From Pontibacter sp. SGAir0037 (lineage in GTDB: Bacteria > Bacteroidota > Bacteroidia > Cytophagales > Hymenobacteraceae), in NCBI RefSeq assembly GCF_005491705.1, contig NZ_CP028092.1, positions 5,146,001-5,210,000 on the forward strand: 64,000 nt of DNA, in the 5' to 3' direction. Positions 35,172-44,504 of the stretch are shown here, in pieces (within the stretch, counting starts at the first letter, position 1; every line of letters begins with the position of its first letter). The notes beneath the pieces are model-generated. The model saw only the letters and a list, made by a program, of their open reading frames with translations, was not told where the DNA came from and did no database searches. The position numbers and the translations under genes were made by a program.

Positions 35172-35200
35172 TTAATTCATACATTTCTAATTTCTAATTA
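35172..35200. repeat. AT-rich heptamer repeat before holB
   Basis: Seven-base units of the form CTAATTT/TAATTCA lie immediately before the TTG start of holB. It is the inverse of the motif found at 12311 and at 36363, after holB. Confidence 0.5.
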
Positions 35201-35208
35201 TTTCAGCA

Positions 35209-36336
35209 TTGTTTTTCTCACAAATAACAGGTCATCAGGAAACGAAGCAGCTTTTGTTAAAATCGGTGCAACACAACCATGTGGCGCATGCGCAACTGTT
35301 TCTGGGGCAGGAGGGAAGCGCTAACCTGGCTTTGGCGCTGGCTTATGCAACGTATATCAACTGCGAGAATAAACAACCTGACGATTCGTGTGGTGCATGT
35401 AACAGCTGTGTGAAGATGAACAAGCTGGTACACCCCGACTTTAACTTTGTAATGCCTGTTACCAGCACCAAGTCCGTTACAAAAGATGTGCTCAGCCAGA
35501 AATTTTTAAATGAGTGGCGGGAGTTTGTGCTGGCAAATCCGTACCAGGGGCTGAACGAGTGGATGCAACACATAGGAGCTGAGAACAAGCAGGGAATGAT
35601 TTCGAAGGAAGAAAGCAGGCAACTGGTAAAGCTGGTTTCGCTAAAGGCCTTTGAGGGAGACTATAAAATTGTAGTTATCTGGCTACCGGAGCTGATGCAT
35701 TCTGCGGCAGCCAATGCTCTCCTGAAACTACTGGAAGAGCCGCCAGCCAAAACATTGTTTTTACTGGTTTCGCAGTCGGCAGAGAAGCTGCTGGCCACAA
35801 TTACTTCCCGCACCCAAATTGTGCAGGTGCGTGCCTTTACAGAGCAGGAGGTGATAGCGTACCTGCAGGAAAGCTATAAACTGGACGAGGCGGCAGCCTA
35901 TCAGGTGGCGCAACTGGCAGAAGGCAGCCTGAATGCAGCAGTTAAACTTACGTCAGAAGTCAGCAGCGATTATTTTACCTTCTTCACCGACTGGATGCGG
36001 CATTGCTATTCGTATAAATTTGCAGATGTGGTAGATATGAGTGAGAAGTTTCAGACGCTAGGACGGGAGAACCAAAAGAACTTCCTGCTATATGCACTTA
36101 ATCTCTTCCGTAAAGTGATGCTCTTTGGTATAGATGCCTCTATGATTACCTATCTGCCGCCGAACGAACTCGATTTCGTACAAAAGTTTTCCAAAGTAAT
36201 TACCCATGCCAATGCCGGACAACTGGCGGAGGAACTGAACGAGGCGCATTATCATATTGAACGGAATGCAAATCCAAAGATGGTTTTTGTCGACAGCTCT
36301 ATACAGATAGCCGGCTATTTGAGAAACAGTCGCTAG
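35209..36336 (+). CDS. holB: DNA polymerase III delta' subunit
   Basis: 375 residues from a TTG start. HAQLFLGQEGSANLALALAY is the degenerate P-loop, CGACNSCVKM forms the zinc-binding Cys cluster and LLKLLEEPPAKTLFLLVSQS is the SRC-like sensor region. It is the clamp-loader delta' subunit. No ATG lies near this N-terminus. AT-rich heptamer repeats flank it on both sides. Confidence 0.92.
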   Translation: MFFSQITGHQETKQLLLKSVQHNHVAHAQLFLGQEGSANLALALAYATYINCENKQPDDSCGACNSCVKMNKLVHPDFNFVMPVTSTKSVTKDVLSQKFLNEWREFVLANPYQGLNEWMQHIGAENKQGMISKEESRQLVKLVSLKAFEGDYKIVVIWLPELMHSAAANALLKLLEEPPAKTLFLLVSQSAEKLLATITSRTQIVQVRAFTEQEVIAYLQESYKLDEAAAYQVAQLAEGSLNAAVKLTSEVSSDYFTFFTDWMRHCYSYKFADVVDMSEKFQTLGRENQKNFLLYALNLFRKVMLFGIDASMITYLPPNELDFVQKFSKVITHANAGQLAEELNEAHYHIERNANPKMVFVDSSIQIAGYLRNSR

Positions 36337-36337
36337 G

Positions 36338-36382
36338 AATTAGTTGAATTATAAATTAAAAATTATGAAGTAGAAATTATTT
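36338..36382. repeat. AT-rich heptamer repeat after holB
   Basis: Period-7 units; 36363-36380 matches 17 of 18 bases of the left arm at 12311-12328. Confidence 0.55.
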
Positions 36383-36519
36383 CTATGGATCATTTTACCT
36401 CCACTTTAACATAGTTTGGCATTTTTAAATAAAAGTGACTAGGTACTCCTCTCAAATTAAGAAGGCATTGGTACCTTACATCTGACAGCCTGAGATAGCT
36501 TATTATAGATGAATTAGTA

Positions 36520-36551
36520 GCACATCAGCACATTATTAAATTAGTACATTA
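36520..36551. repeat. 8-bp-period repeat upstream of hemC
   Basis: Four clean 8-mers (GCACATCA, GCACATTA, TTAAATTA, GTACATTA) end 5 bases before ATG 36557. Together with two flanking bases, the first two units form an 18-base stretch (36518-36535) identical to the one upstream of rdgB. Confidence 0.75.
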
Positions 36552-36556
36552 ACTAC

Positions 36557-37498
36557 ATGACATCGGCGAAAACAATACATATAGGAACAAGGGGTAGTAA
36601 ACTGGCCCTGTGGCAGGCAAATGCTGTAGCAGATAAGTTGCAGACAGCAGGATTTGCCACCGAAATCGTGATTATCAGTACCAAAGGCGACCTGGTGCTG
36701 GATAAATCGCTGGATAAGATCGGTTCAAAAGGTGTTTTCACAGAAGAGCTGGAAGTCAGCCTGCGCGATGGCAGCATTGATATAGCGGTGCACAGCGCCA
36801 AAGATGTGCAGTCTAGCATACCGGACGATCTGGAACTGATTGCTTTTATGGAGCGGGAGGAGGTAAACGATGTTATCCTTTCTTTTGATAAAAACTTTAA
36901 ACTGGAGCGGGACAGCAAAGTAGTAATTGGCACTTCCTCTACCCGCAGAAAGGCGTTGTTAAAGAAATACTATCCGAACGTTACAACTGCAGAATCTAGA
37001 GGGAACCTGCAAACACGGTTGCAAAAGCTGGAGAATAAGCAGTTCGATGCGCTTATGCTGGCTTATGCAGGTGTTATCCGGATGGGATATGATAATCTGA
37101 TTGTGCATACGTTCCCGGCTGATGAATTTATACCGGCAACAGGGCAGGGTAGTGTGGCCGTGGAATGTGCAAAAAACCTGGATGTGATCCTGAAGCAGGG
37201 CATTAAAGAGGCGCTTGATCATCCGCAAACGCACGTATGCCTGGTGGCAGAAAGGGCCTTTCTAAGAACAATGGAAGGTGGTTGCAGCATTCCTTCTTTT
37301 GCGCTTGCTACGCTTAAAAACGAAAATACAGTAAGTATACAAGGCGGCATTGTGAGCCTGGACGGGCAGCAGTTTTTGTCAGAAGCATTTGAGGCCCCTT
37401 TACAGGATGCAGAAGCCATGGGCGTGCGATTAGCCAATACGATTTTAGAGCGTGGTGGCGATAAAATTTTGAAGGAGATCAGGGAGCAACGCAGCTAA
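36557..37498 (+). CDS. hemC: Hydroxymethylbilane synthase
   Basis: 313 residues: TRGSKLALWQANAV, TSSTRRKALLKKYYP and AERAFLRTMEGGCSIP, whose Cys (about 240) carries the dipyrromethane cofactor. It polymerises four porphobilinogens in haem synthesis. No other haem gene is adjacent. A hairpin terminator follows. Confidence 0.97.
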   Translation: MTSAKTIHIGTRGSKLALWQANAVADKLQTAGFATEIVIISTKGDLVLDKSLDKIGSKGVFTEELEVSLRDGSIDIAVHSAKDVQSSIPDDLELIAFMEREEVNDVILSFDKNFKLERDSKVVIGTSSTRRKALLKKYYPNVTTAESRGNLQTRLQKLENKQFDALMLAYAGVIRMGYDNLIVHTFPADEFIPATGQGSVAVECAKNLDVILKQGIKEALDHPQTHVCLVAERAFLRTMEGGCSIPSFALATLKNENTVSIQGGIVSLDGQQFLSEAFEAPLQDAEAMGVRLANTILERGGDKILKEIREQRS

Positions 37499-37527
37499 GC
37501 CTGCTGAAAGAGCATCCGTATTTCACA

Positions 37528-37578
37528 AATAATCCCTATGTCCTGGTTTAAACAGCTAAGGCATAGGGATTATTCTTT
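37528..37578 (+). terminator. Intrinsic terminator after hemC
   Basis: A 13-base stem (37528-37540 with 37562-37574) with a 21-base loop and a T-rich tail. Confidence 0.75.
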
Positions 37579-37664
37579 TAACTTGCTGTTTAAACATGCT
37601 CTAAATTTGGAATACAGCAAAAAAAGGCAAAACTTAAAGTTTCATTTCAGATTCACCAGACAAT

Positions 37665-38306
37665 ATGTTGAGAAAACATACTTTTAAACCCTTTAGCATT
37701 ACTTTTCTTCTCCTGCTACTATCAACGCTGGCAGGCTATGCGCAAAAGCTTAAAGGCAGAGACCAATTAGTAACTATCACTACTTCACAAGGCGAAATAA
37801 GGCTTATCTTATTTGATGACACACCACTTCATAAAGCGAATTTCCTGAAACTTGCCAAAGAAGGCTTTTACAATGGCACCACGTTTCATCGTGTTATTGA
37901 TGGATTTATGATACAGGGAGGAGACCCTAACTCGAAAGACGGTGATCCGGCGAATGATGGCAGCGGTTCTCCGGGCTATACTGTACCTGCCGAAATCCTG
38001 CCGAAATACAAACACCAGCGAGGGGCCGTGGCAGCAGCCCGTATGGGAGATAATGTAAACCCGCAGAAGGCTTCGAGTGGCAGCCAGTTTTATATTGTAG
38101 AAAATCATAGCGGCACACCGCACCTGGATCAAGCTTATACCGTATTTGGGCAGGTAGTAGACGGGCTAGATGTAATTGATAAAATTGCAGAACAGCCAAA
38201 AGACGGAAGAAACAGGCCGCTGGAGGATATCAAAATGACGGTAAAGGTGGAGCGAATCAGGAAAAAGAAAATAGCCAGGAAGTTTGACTATACCTACAAC
38301 AGCTGA
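37665..38306 (+). CDS. Exported cyclophilin-type peptidyl-prolyl isomerase
   Basis: 213 residues. Signal peptide with AGYAQ cleavage region (about residue 26); cyclophilin domain with FLKLAKEGFYNGTTFHRVI, GFMIQGGDPNSKDGDP and TVFGQVVDGLDVIDKIA. It folds proline-containing exported proteins. TAAATTTG at 37602-37609 is a good -7 box upstream. Confidence 0.95.
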   Translation: MLRKHTFKPFSITFLLLLLSTLAGYAQKLKGRDQLVTITTSQGEIRLILFDDTPLHKANFLKLAKEGFYNGTTFHRVIDGFMIQGGDPNSKDGDPANDGSGSPGYTVPAEILPKYKHQRGAVAAARMGDNVNPQKASSGSQFYIVENHSGTPHLDQAYTVFGQVVDGLDVIDKIAEQPKDGRNRPLEDIKMTVKVERIRKKKIARKFDYTYNS

Positions 38307-38379
38307 TTTTTTAAGAAAAACGTCTACCTGAAAGGGGAAAATCAGCTTTATATTTTACCAGAGCACCACCTAAACATAC

Positions 38380-39288
38380 ATGAAAAAAATTCTAATTACA
38401 GGATCTAATGGCCTGCTGGGCCAAAAGCTGGCAGAACTGCTTTTGCCTAACCCGGAGATCGAGCTGCTGGCTACCAGCAGGGGCGAAAACAAACTGGCTG
38501 CCTTATTCCCAACCTTGCCTTTCGCCTCTATGGATGTAACCGATCAGGCACAGGTAGAGCAGGTGGTAAGCCGGTTTCAGCCGACACATCTTATCCATAC
38601 CGCTGCCATGACCAATGTAGATCAGTGTGAGTCTGATCGGGAGGGGGCTCTGAAATTAAACCGGGACGCAGTGCAGTACCTGGTGGATGCCTGTGAAAAG
38701 TACCATGTGCACCTTATTCATGTGTCTACTGATTTTATCTTTGATGGGGAAGACGGCCCTTATACCGAAGAGGCAGCGGCCAGTCCTGTTAACTACTATG
38801 GGGAAACAAAGCGTTTAGCCGAAGAAGTAGTAAAAAGCGCATCCTGCAGATGGGCCATTCTGAGAACGGTGCTGGTATATGGCGTTGCCCACGACTACGG
38901 CCGCACCAATATCGTGCTTTGGGTACGTGATAGCTTAAGGGCCGGAAAAGTGATTAAAGTAGTTGAAGACCAGTTCAGAACACCTACCCTTGCTGAAGAT
39001 CTGGCGATGGGCTGCTGGCTGGCGGCTAAGCACGATGCAGAAGGAATATTTAATATATCCGGAAAAGAAATGCTTACGCCATACCAAATGGCGATGCAGG
39101 TGGCCGATTATTTTAACCTGGACAAAGGTCTGATCGATAAAGCCGACGAAACTACGTTTTCGCAGCCTGCCCGGAGACCTCCTAAAACAGGTTTTATTAT
39201 TACGAAAGCCGAAACTCAGCTGGGGTATGCGCCGCGAAGCTTTATGGAGGGCATCCGAATAGTAGCAGAGCAGGCAGAGGCTTTGTAA
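38380..39288 (+). CDS. RmlD-like NAD(P)-dependent sugar reductase (SDR)
   Basis: 302 residues with the Rossmann motif ITGSNGLLGQKLAELL, HVSTDFIFDGEDGPYTEE (substrate region) and YYGETKRLAEEVV with the YxxxK catalytic pair. It resembles dTDP-4-dehydrorhamnose reductase. No rhamnose genes surround it, so the sugar is uncertain. Confidence 0.92.
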   Translation: MKKILITGSNGLLGQKLAELLLPNPEIELLATSRGENKLAALFPTLPFASMDVTDQAQVEQVVSRFQPTHLIHTAAMTNVDQCESDREGALKLNRDAVQYLVDACEKYHVHLIHVSTDFIFDGEDGPYTEEAAASPVNYYGETKRLAEEVVKSASCRWAILRTVLVYGVAHDYGRTNIVLWVRDSLRAGKVIKVVEDQFRTPTLAEDLAMGCWLAAKHDAEGIFNISGKEMLTPYQMAMQVADYFNLDKGLIDKADETTFSQPARRPPKTGFIITKAETQLGYAPRSFMEGIRIVAEQAEAL

Positions 39289-39447
39289 ATTTCTGCTGCT
39301 ATACCCAGCTAAATTGAAGCTACATAAGCCGAAACATTAAAAATATAGAATTTAATATGGCTTAGTCAGATGCATTTTTTAAATTGGAAGCTTAAAATTT
39401 TATAAACTATACAAACTAATCTAAACTAAACTACTTCTACCTGATTT

Positions 39448-41100
39448 ATGAGTGCTAACAAAGAGTCTTGGGGTTCACGTGTGGGTCTCATCTTAGCCAT
39501 GGCTGGTAATGCAGTAGGCCTTGGAAACTTCCTTAGGTTTCCGGTGCAGGCTGTGCAGAACGGAGGTGGCGCCTTCATTATTCCCTACCTGGTTTGCTTC
39601 TTAGTAATGGGAATTCCCCTGCTTTGGATTGAATGGTCGATGGGGCGTTTCGGTGGAAAGTTCGGACACCACTCTACTCCTTTTATTGTTGATACCATGG
39701 GCAAAAACCGCCTCTGGAAATATATTGGCGTATTTGGTATCTGGACAAATATTGCTGTGGCAGCTTATTACTGCTATTTAGAATCCTGGACACTTTCATA
39801 CATGTTCCATTCTATAGGCGGCACTTTCAGCGGACTCGACCAGGATGGAGTGGCTGCTTTTTTTGGGGAATATGTAAGCCTTGGCAGATCTACTTTTGGC
39901 ATTCCGTATGAGCCAATTGTCTTCTTTGTTATTTGCCTGCTGCTGAATACCTGGATTCTTTCGCAGGGCTTGGCTAAAGGGGTAGAGCGCGTTGCTAAAA
40001 TCGGTATGCCGATGCTTATCATCTTTGGTGCATTTCTGGCCTTTAAGGGTTTTACAATTTCAGCTGGTGAAAATGGAGCTATCAACGACAGTTCTGTAGG
40101 CCTTAACTTTTTGTGGACTCCTCAGTTCGATAAATTATGGTCGCCTACCGTATGGCTGGCTGCTGCCGGACAGATTTTCTTTACTCTATCGGTAGGGATG
40201 GGTACGGTGCATTGCTATGCCTCCTATGTTCGCTCTAAAGATGATATAGCACTAAATGCGATGTCGGCTGGTTGGATGAACGAGTTTGTGGAGGTTGTGT
40301 TAGGAGGCGCCATTCTTATTCCGATCTCTATCGGTTATTTAGGTATAGACCGCGTAACAGAAATGGTACAGAGCGGTGGCCTTGGTTTAGGTTTCAGAAC
40401 GTTGCCATACCTGTTTTACCAGTGGGGTGATTTTCTGGGGGCCTTGTCTGGCTTTATGTGGTTTGGTTTGCTGTTCTTTGCGGGCATTACTTCTTCCCTG
40501 GCCATGGGTACACCCTGGATAGGTTTCCTGCAGGATGAGTTTAACTGGAGAAGGAAATCAGCTGCCTGGTCTTTTGGTATTATTGTATTAGTATTGGGGA
40601 TGCCAACCGTACTTTTCTTTAAGTATGGCGTGTTCGACGAGTATGATTACTGGGCAGGTACAGTTTCGCTGGTCGTGTTTGCTTTGCTGGAATCTATACT
40701 GTTTGCCTGGGTATTCGGCATGAACAAAGGCTGGCGAGAAATTACCTCCGGCTCTGATATTGACGTGCCGCTTATTTACCGTTATATCATCAAGTTCGTT
40801 ACACCACTGTTGCTGCTGTGGGTGTTCCTGGGCTCTCTGTTTACACCAAAAGGCGGTGACTGGGGTGCTGCGCTAAGCGGGAACTGGGAACTGGATAACA
40901 GCTCTATCATTAAGAAAATCACAAATGCAGACTTAAAGGAAAAGCTGGCTGCAGCTACTTCGGCTGTGGATATTGAGTTATTGCAGGATACCTTGTTTTT
41001 TGTGAATGCCTCGCGTATCTTATTGTTGGCTGTTTGGATAATCCTGGCAGCTCTTGTATATACAGCGTATAAAAAAAGAGTTAGAGAAGGAAGAATTTAG
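39448..41100 (+). CDS. Sodium-dependent NSS-family amino acid transporter
   Basis: 550 residues, about 12 membrane helices. GNAVGLGNFLRFPVQAVQNG is the SNF Na+-binding helix 1 signature, and GGAFIIPYLVCFLVMGIP follows. It is a LeuT-fold sodium:amino acid symporter of the inner membrane. The small MetS-type gene starts 6 bases after its stop. Confidence 0.95.
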   Translation: MSANKESWGSRVGLILAMAGNAVGLGNFLRFPVQAVQNGGGAFIIPYLVCFLVMGIPLLWIEWSMGRFGGKFGHHSTPFIVDTMGKNRLWKYIGVFGIWTNIAVAAYYCYLESWTLSYMFHSIGGTFSGLDQDGVAAFFGEYVSLGRSTFGIPYEPIVFFVICLLLNTWILSQGLAKGVERVAKIGMPMLIIFGAFLAFKGFTISAGENGAINDSSVGLNFLWTPQFDKLWSPTVWLAAAGQIFFTLSVGMGTVHCYASYVRSKDDIALNAMSAGWMNEFVEVVLGGAILIPISIGYLGIDRVTEMVQSGGLGLGFRTLPYLFYQWGDFLGALSGFMWFGLLFFAGITSSLAMGTPWIGFLQDEFNWRRKSAAWSFGIIVLVLGMPTVLFFKYGVFDEYDYWAGTVSLVVFALLESILFAWVFGMNKGWREITSGSDIDVPLIYRYIIKFVTPLLLLWVFLGSLFTPKGGDWGAALSGNWELDNSSIIKKITNADLKEKLAAATSAVDIELLQDTLFFVNASRILLLAVWIILAALVYTAYKKRVREGRI

Positions 41101-41106
41101 GAAACT

Positions 41107-41262
41107 ATGAATACATCTGCACTTGTTGTTATGCTTACCACGCTGTTGCTGGTAACAGGACTCATGATATATTTTTTCGCGAAGGTGCTGACTACACCTC
41201 CGAAACCCGAGCCTGACTCATACCTCGATAATGATGATGAGGACTTGAGGCAGCCTCAGTAA
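41107..41262 (+). CDS. MetS-type small subunit of the NSS transporter
   Basis: A 51-residue frame reading MNTSALVVMLTTLLLVTGLM followed by a second hydrophobic stretch and an acidic, proline-rich C-terminal tail. Length, single membrane helix and position directly after an NSS transporter match the MetS subunit described for the MetP-MetS methionine/alanine importer of Corynebacterium glutamicum. Assignment by context and layout. Confidence 0.8.
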   Translation: MNTSALVVMLTTLLLVTGLMIYFFAKVLTTPPKPEPDSYLDNDDEDLRQPQ

Positions 41263-41276
41263 CTTTAATTTTTTGA

Positions 41277-42221
41277 ATGAAGAAAGTAAGACTTTGGATT
41301 CGCAGATACTTTGGTTTTTCACAGCGTGAGGTAAACGGGTTTTTAGGTCTGATCATTATTATGGTGCTGCTTATGGCAGCACCATTTCTATTTAAAGCCT
41401 TTCAGCAACCTGACTCGTTTCAGCAAAATGAGGCAGACAGGCAGCTGCTGGACAGCTTGGTTGCGCAGCTAGAGGCGAAACAGCCTGCCACAGGGCAGAG
41501 ACAGTATGTGCTGCAAAAGCGGGAACTTCGGCCCTTTAACCCTAATGAACTTACGGTGGAGCAGTGGCAGGAACTGGGGCTGCCTAAATACATGGCCCAG
41601 CGCATTATCAACTATAGAAACAAGGTAAGCGACTTTACTTATAAGGCAGAACTGGGTAAAATTTACGGTTTGCCGGATTCTGTATTTCAACAGCTCTATC
41701 CTTTTATTACGTTGCCGGAAACCAGGCCTGGTCGTTCTGAGCCGCGACAAAGCCTGGCTGCTGCAACACCTTCTCCGGACAGGCCGGAGAGCAGGTACGC
41801 GAAGCGGGAGAAATTTGTACTGGCTCCTTTCAACATCAACACTGCCGATACAACTCAGCTGAAACAAATCAGAGGGATTGGCAGCAAGCTTTCGGCACGT
41901 ATAGTTAAGTACCGCGATGGCCTCGGCGGCTTTCACACCCTGGCTCAGTTGCAGGAAGTGTACGGGCTCCAGCCGGAGGTGGTGGACAGCCTGCAGAAAT
42001 ACACGTTCGTACCTGATGTTTACGCTCCAAAGCAGTTTTCTGTAAACTCAGCCACTGCGGATGAGCTGAAGGCGCACCCATACATTACTTCTAATGTTGC
42101 CAGGGCTATAGTTGCTTACCGCGAACAGCACGGAGCTTATAAAAAGGTAGAGGATGTGCGCCAGGTAAAGCTGGTAACAGCCGAAGTATTCGAAAAGCTA
42201 AAGCCTTACCTGGCACTATAA
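41277..42221 (+). CDS. Membrane-anchored helix-hairpin-helix protein
   Basis: 314 residues. An N-terminal membrane helix (GLIIIMVLLMAAPFLF) precedes helix-hairpin-helix motifs (INTADTTQLKQIRGIGSKLS, VNSATADELKAHPYITSNVA). This is the ComEA-like DNA-binding pattern repeated. DNA uptake or DNA binding is possible; it is unproven. It is downstream of the transporter genes by 14 bases. Confidence 0.88.
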   Translation: MKKVRLWIRRYFGFSQREVNGFLGLIIIMVLLMAAPFLFKAFQQPDSFQQNEADRQLLDSLVAQLEAKQPATGQRQYVLQKRELRPFNPNELTVEQWQELGLPKYMAQRIINYRNKVSDFTYKAELGKIYGLPDSVFQQLYPFITLPETRPGRSEPRQSLAAATPSPDRPESRYAKREKFVLAPFNINTADTTQLKQIRGIGSKLSARIVKYRDGLGGFHTLAQLQEVYGLQPEVVDSLQKYTFVPDVYAPKQFSVNSATADELKAHPYITSNVARAIVAYREQHGAYKKVEDVRQVKLVTAEVFEKLKPYLAL

Positions 42222-42256
42222 AACGTGTATTGAACTGTTATCTGAAGTTCAGGCTT

Positions 42257-43126
42257 TTATTTTTCCTCAGAAAGAAATAGCCGGTAAATAGCAGCCAGAT
42301 CTTCTTCTCCAAAACCTTTTTCTTTTGCCTGGGCATACAGCTCTTTGGTAGCCTGCAAAGAAGGTAGCGCTACATTCTGCTCATAAGCAGTAACGCTGGC
42401 CAGGTGCAGGTCTTTATGGGCCCACTCCAATGGGAACTGCGGAGAAAATTCGCGCTTTAGGATCTTGTCTTTCTTCAAGTTCAGGAAAGGAGCTGCTGCA
42501 GGCCCTCCCAGCAGTGTTTCGCAAAGCTTTTCTTCTGATATACCTAAAGCCGTGCCTAGTTTAAGGGCTTCGGCAAACGAAGCCATGGCTTGTGCCAGCA
42601 TCATGTTATTAACCATTTTCATACTGGCACCTTGCCCGTGAGCTCCAACATGAACCGTTTCCTTTCCCATTACATTAAACAGCTCCTGCACCTGCTCCAG
42701 GTCTGCCGCATCGCCACCTATCAGAAAAATAAGTTCGCCTTTCTCTGCCGGAACCAGCGAGCCCGATACAGGTGCGTCTAAATAGCGTTGCCCCATCTTT
42801 TTGGCCTGGTGCGCCATCTTTATTGTAAAAGAAGGGTTTACTGTGCTGCAGTTTACCCAAAGCGAATTGCCGGGTAGTGCTTTCATAAAGCCATCGTTCC
42901 CGAAAGCTACTTCCTCTACAGCATCCGGCGTAGAAAGCATGGTAATTACCAAGCGGCAGGCTTTTGCTACTTCTTCCGGTGTTCCGGCTTTGGTAGCTCC
43001 CTGCTCAACCAGCTTATCTGCTTTTTGCTGCGTGCGGTTATAAACAACCAGTTCATGACCAGCCTGCTGTAAATTTGCCGCCATGCGGCTACCCATAATT
43101 CCTAATCCTATAAATCCTACTTTCAT
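42257..43126 (-). CDS. Beta-hydroxyacid dehydrogenase family protein
   Basis: 289 residues. VGFIGLGIMGSRMAANLQ is the NAD(P)-binding motif, DAPVSGSLVPAEKGELIFL the substrate loop and GQGASMKMVNNMMLAQ holds the catalytic Lys. It resembles glyoxylate/succinic semialdehyde reductases and 3-hydroxyisobutyrate dehydrogenases. Start overlaps the Nudix gene stop (4 bases). Confidence 0.94.
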   Translation of the reverse strand: MKVGFIGLGIMGSRMAANLQQAGHELVVYNRTQQKADKLVEQGATKAGTPEEVAKACRLVITMLSTPDAVEEVAFGNDGFMKALPGNSLWVNCSTVNPSFTIKMAHQAKKMGQRYLDAPVSGSLVPAEKGELIFLIGGDAADLEQVQELFNVMGKETVHVGAHGQGASMKMVNNMMLAQAMASFAEALKLGTALGISEEKLCETLLGGPAAAPFLNLKKDKILKREFSPQFPLEWAHKDLHLASVTAYEQNVALPSLQATKELYAQAKEKGFGEEDLAAIYRLFLSEEK

Positions 43127-43620
43127 ATTTTTCTTTCATAATGTGCCAGCAGTGCTTCTGCCGCTGCTACCACTTGTCGTTCACTTTTGAAAGATAGCAA
43201 TTTCTTGGCTTCGTTTATCGATACCCAGCGCGCCTCGTTTACTTCCCAATCGTGGTTATGAGTATCTCCTGTTTTGTACCGTAGCAGGTAAAAATGAACC
43301 AGCTTATGAAATCGCACCTTTTTGTTTCCCTTGCTGCCAACATACCAGTACTCTATGGTCTCCAGCTTTTCCAGCAGCTCAGTTTCGATGCCTGCCTCTT
43401 CTTTTACTTCGCGTACTGCTGTTACTTCGGGAGTTTCACTAGAATCTACAATGCCTTTAGGTAGCTGCCAGCGCCTGTTTTCTCCAACAGAGATAAGCGC
43501 TATTGCTAGACCACTGTCAGAATGACGAAAAGCAACTCCTCCCGCCGAAACCTGTTCCTCTACAGGGAGCCTGGGACTATCCGGAAAAAGGCTGAGTTGC
43601 TTTGCAGGTTTCTGAGGCAT
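43123..43620 (-). CDS. Nudix hydrolase
   Basis: 165 residues with a complete Nudix box GIVDSSETPEVTAVREVKEE followed by AG, in the sequence G-x5-E-x7-REVKEEAG. It hydrolyses nucleoside diphosphates linked to another group; the substrate is unknown. Overlaps the downstream dehydrogenase gene. Confidence 0.92.
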   Translation of the reverse strand: MPQKPAKQLSLFPDSPRLPVEEQVSAGGVAFRHSDSGLAIALISVGENRRWQLPKGIVDSSETPEVTAVREVKEEAGIETELLEKLETIEYWYVGSKGNKKVRFHKLVHFYLLRYKTGDTHNHDWEVNEARWVSINEAKKLLSFKSERQVVAAAEALLAHYERKI

Positions 43621-43676
43621 GGCGATTGTTGTTCATCATAGTAGCGCCTTTCTTACGTTTTAAAGAATAGTTCAGA

Positions 43677-44396
43677 TTACTTTACTCCGCCGAATGCCGC
43701 AAAACAAAGGTTCTTGTGTAGGATTTCTACTTTTGAAAATCCCACCTGCTGCATGAGCGACAGCTGGTAGCTAACAGAACGAGGCGAATCTTCCTTGTCG
43801 ATGTACGCCAACACATGCTCTTTGTAAGATGCTCCACCTATTGCTTGCAGGTAGTCGCCATACTTGTGCCAGAACATCCTGCTTACAGGCTCTTGCTCAT
43901 GGCTTACCAGATCCGATATCCAAAAGCTGCCGCCCTTCTTTAAGCAACGGCAGAGCTTCGTAAATACCTGCTCCCACTCCTGGTTATCGCGCAGGTGGTG
44001 CAAAACTGCTCCGGCCAGTATAATATCGTACTGCTCGTTATTTAGCTCCAGGTCACGTATGTCGGCTTGTACAATATTGGTTTTACCTGTAGTTGCTGCT
44101 CCTACACGCTCCTGCGCCTTGAGTAACATAGGCAGGCTCAGGTCAACCAGTGTGCAGTCTAAATCAGGTAATTTGCTGAGCATTTTCAGGGTATAGTTGC
44201 CGGCGCCACAGCCAAGGTCGAGCAGTGTTTTAGCGTCAGGGTTTGTACTTTGTGCAGCCGAAGTAATCAGTTCCAGTGTAAGCGGGGCATCAATTGTAGA
44301 TTGCTGGCCGGTATCGAGATTCGAGAAGCGTTCTACATCTTGATCGAAACGGGTTCTGATTTCTTCTACAGTTGATTTTTTAGAGAAGTCTTCCAT
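43677..44396 (-). CDS. Class I SAM-dependent methyltransferase
   Basis: 239 residues. TLLDLGCGAGNYTLKML is motif I, and DIILAGAVLHHLRD motif II. The first 60 residues are a distinct helical cap. Substrate unknown. Confidence 0.92.
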   Translation of the reverse strand: MEDFSKKSTVEEIRTRFDQDVERFSNLDTGQQSTIDAPLTLELITSAAQSTNPDAKTLLDLGCGAGNYTLKMLSKLPDLDCTLVDLSLPMLLKAQERVGAATTGKTNIVQADIRDLELNNEQYDIILAGAVLHHLRDNQEWEQVFTKLCRCLKKGGSFWISDLVSHEQEPVSRMFWHKYGDYLQAIGGASYKEHVLAYIDKEDSPRSVSYQLSLMQQVGFSKVEILHKNLCFAAFGGVK

Positions 44397-44504
44397 AACA
44401 ATTCTGCTTTAGCTTTATCATAAGGCAAGGCTAAAGAATTGCAGGAGTGATGTTAAATTAAAATACCGCGCTTATACGAAAGCTAAACGTGATGAAATTG
44501 TAGT

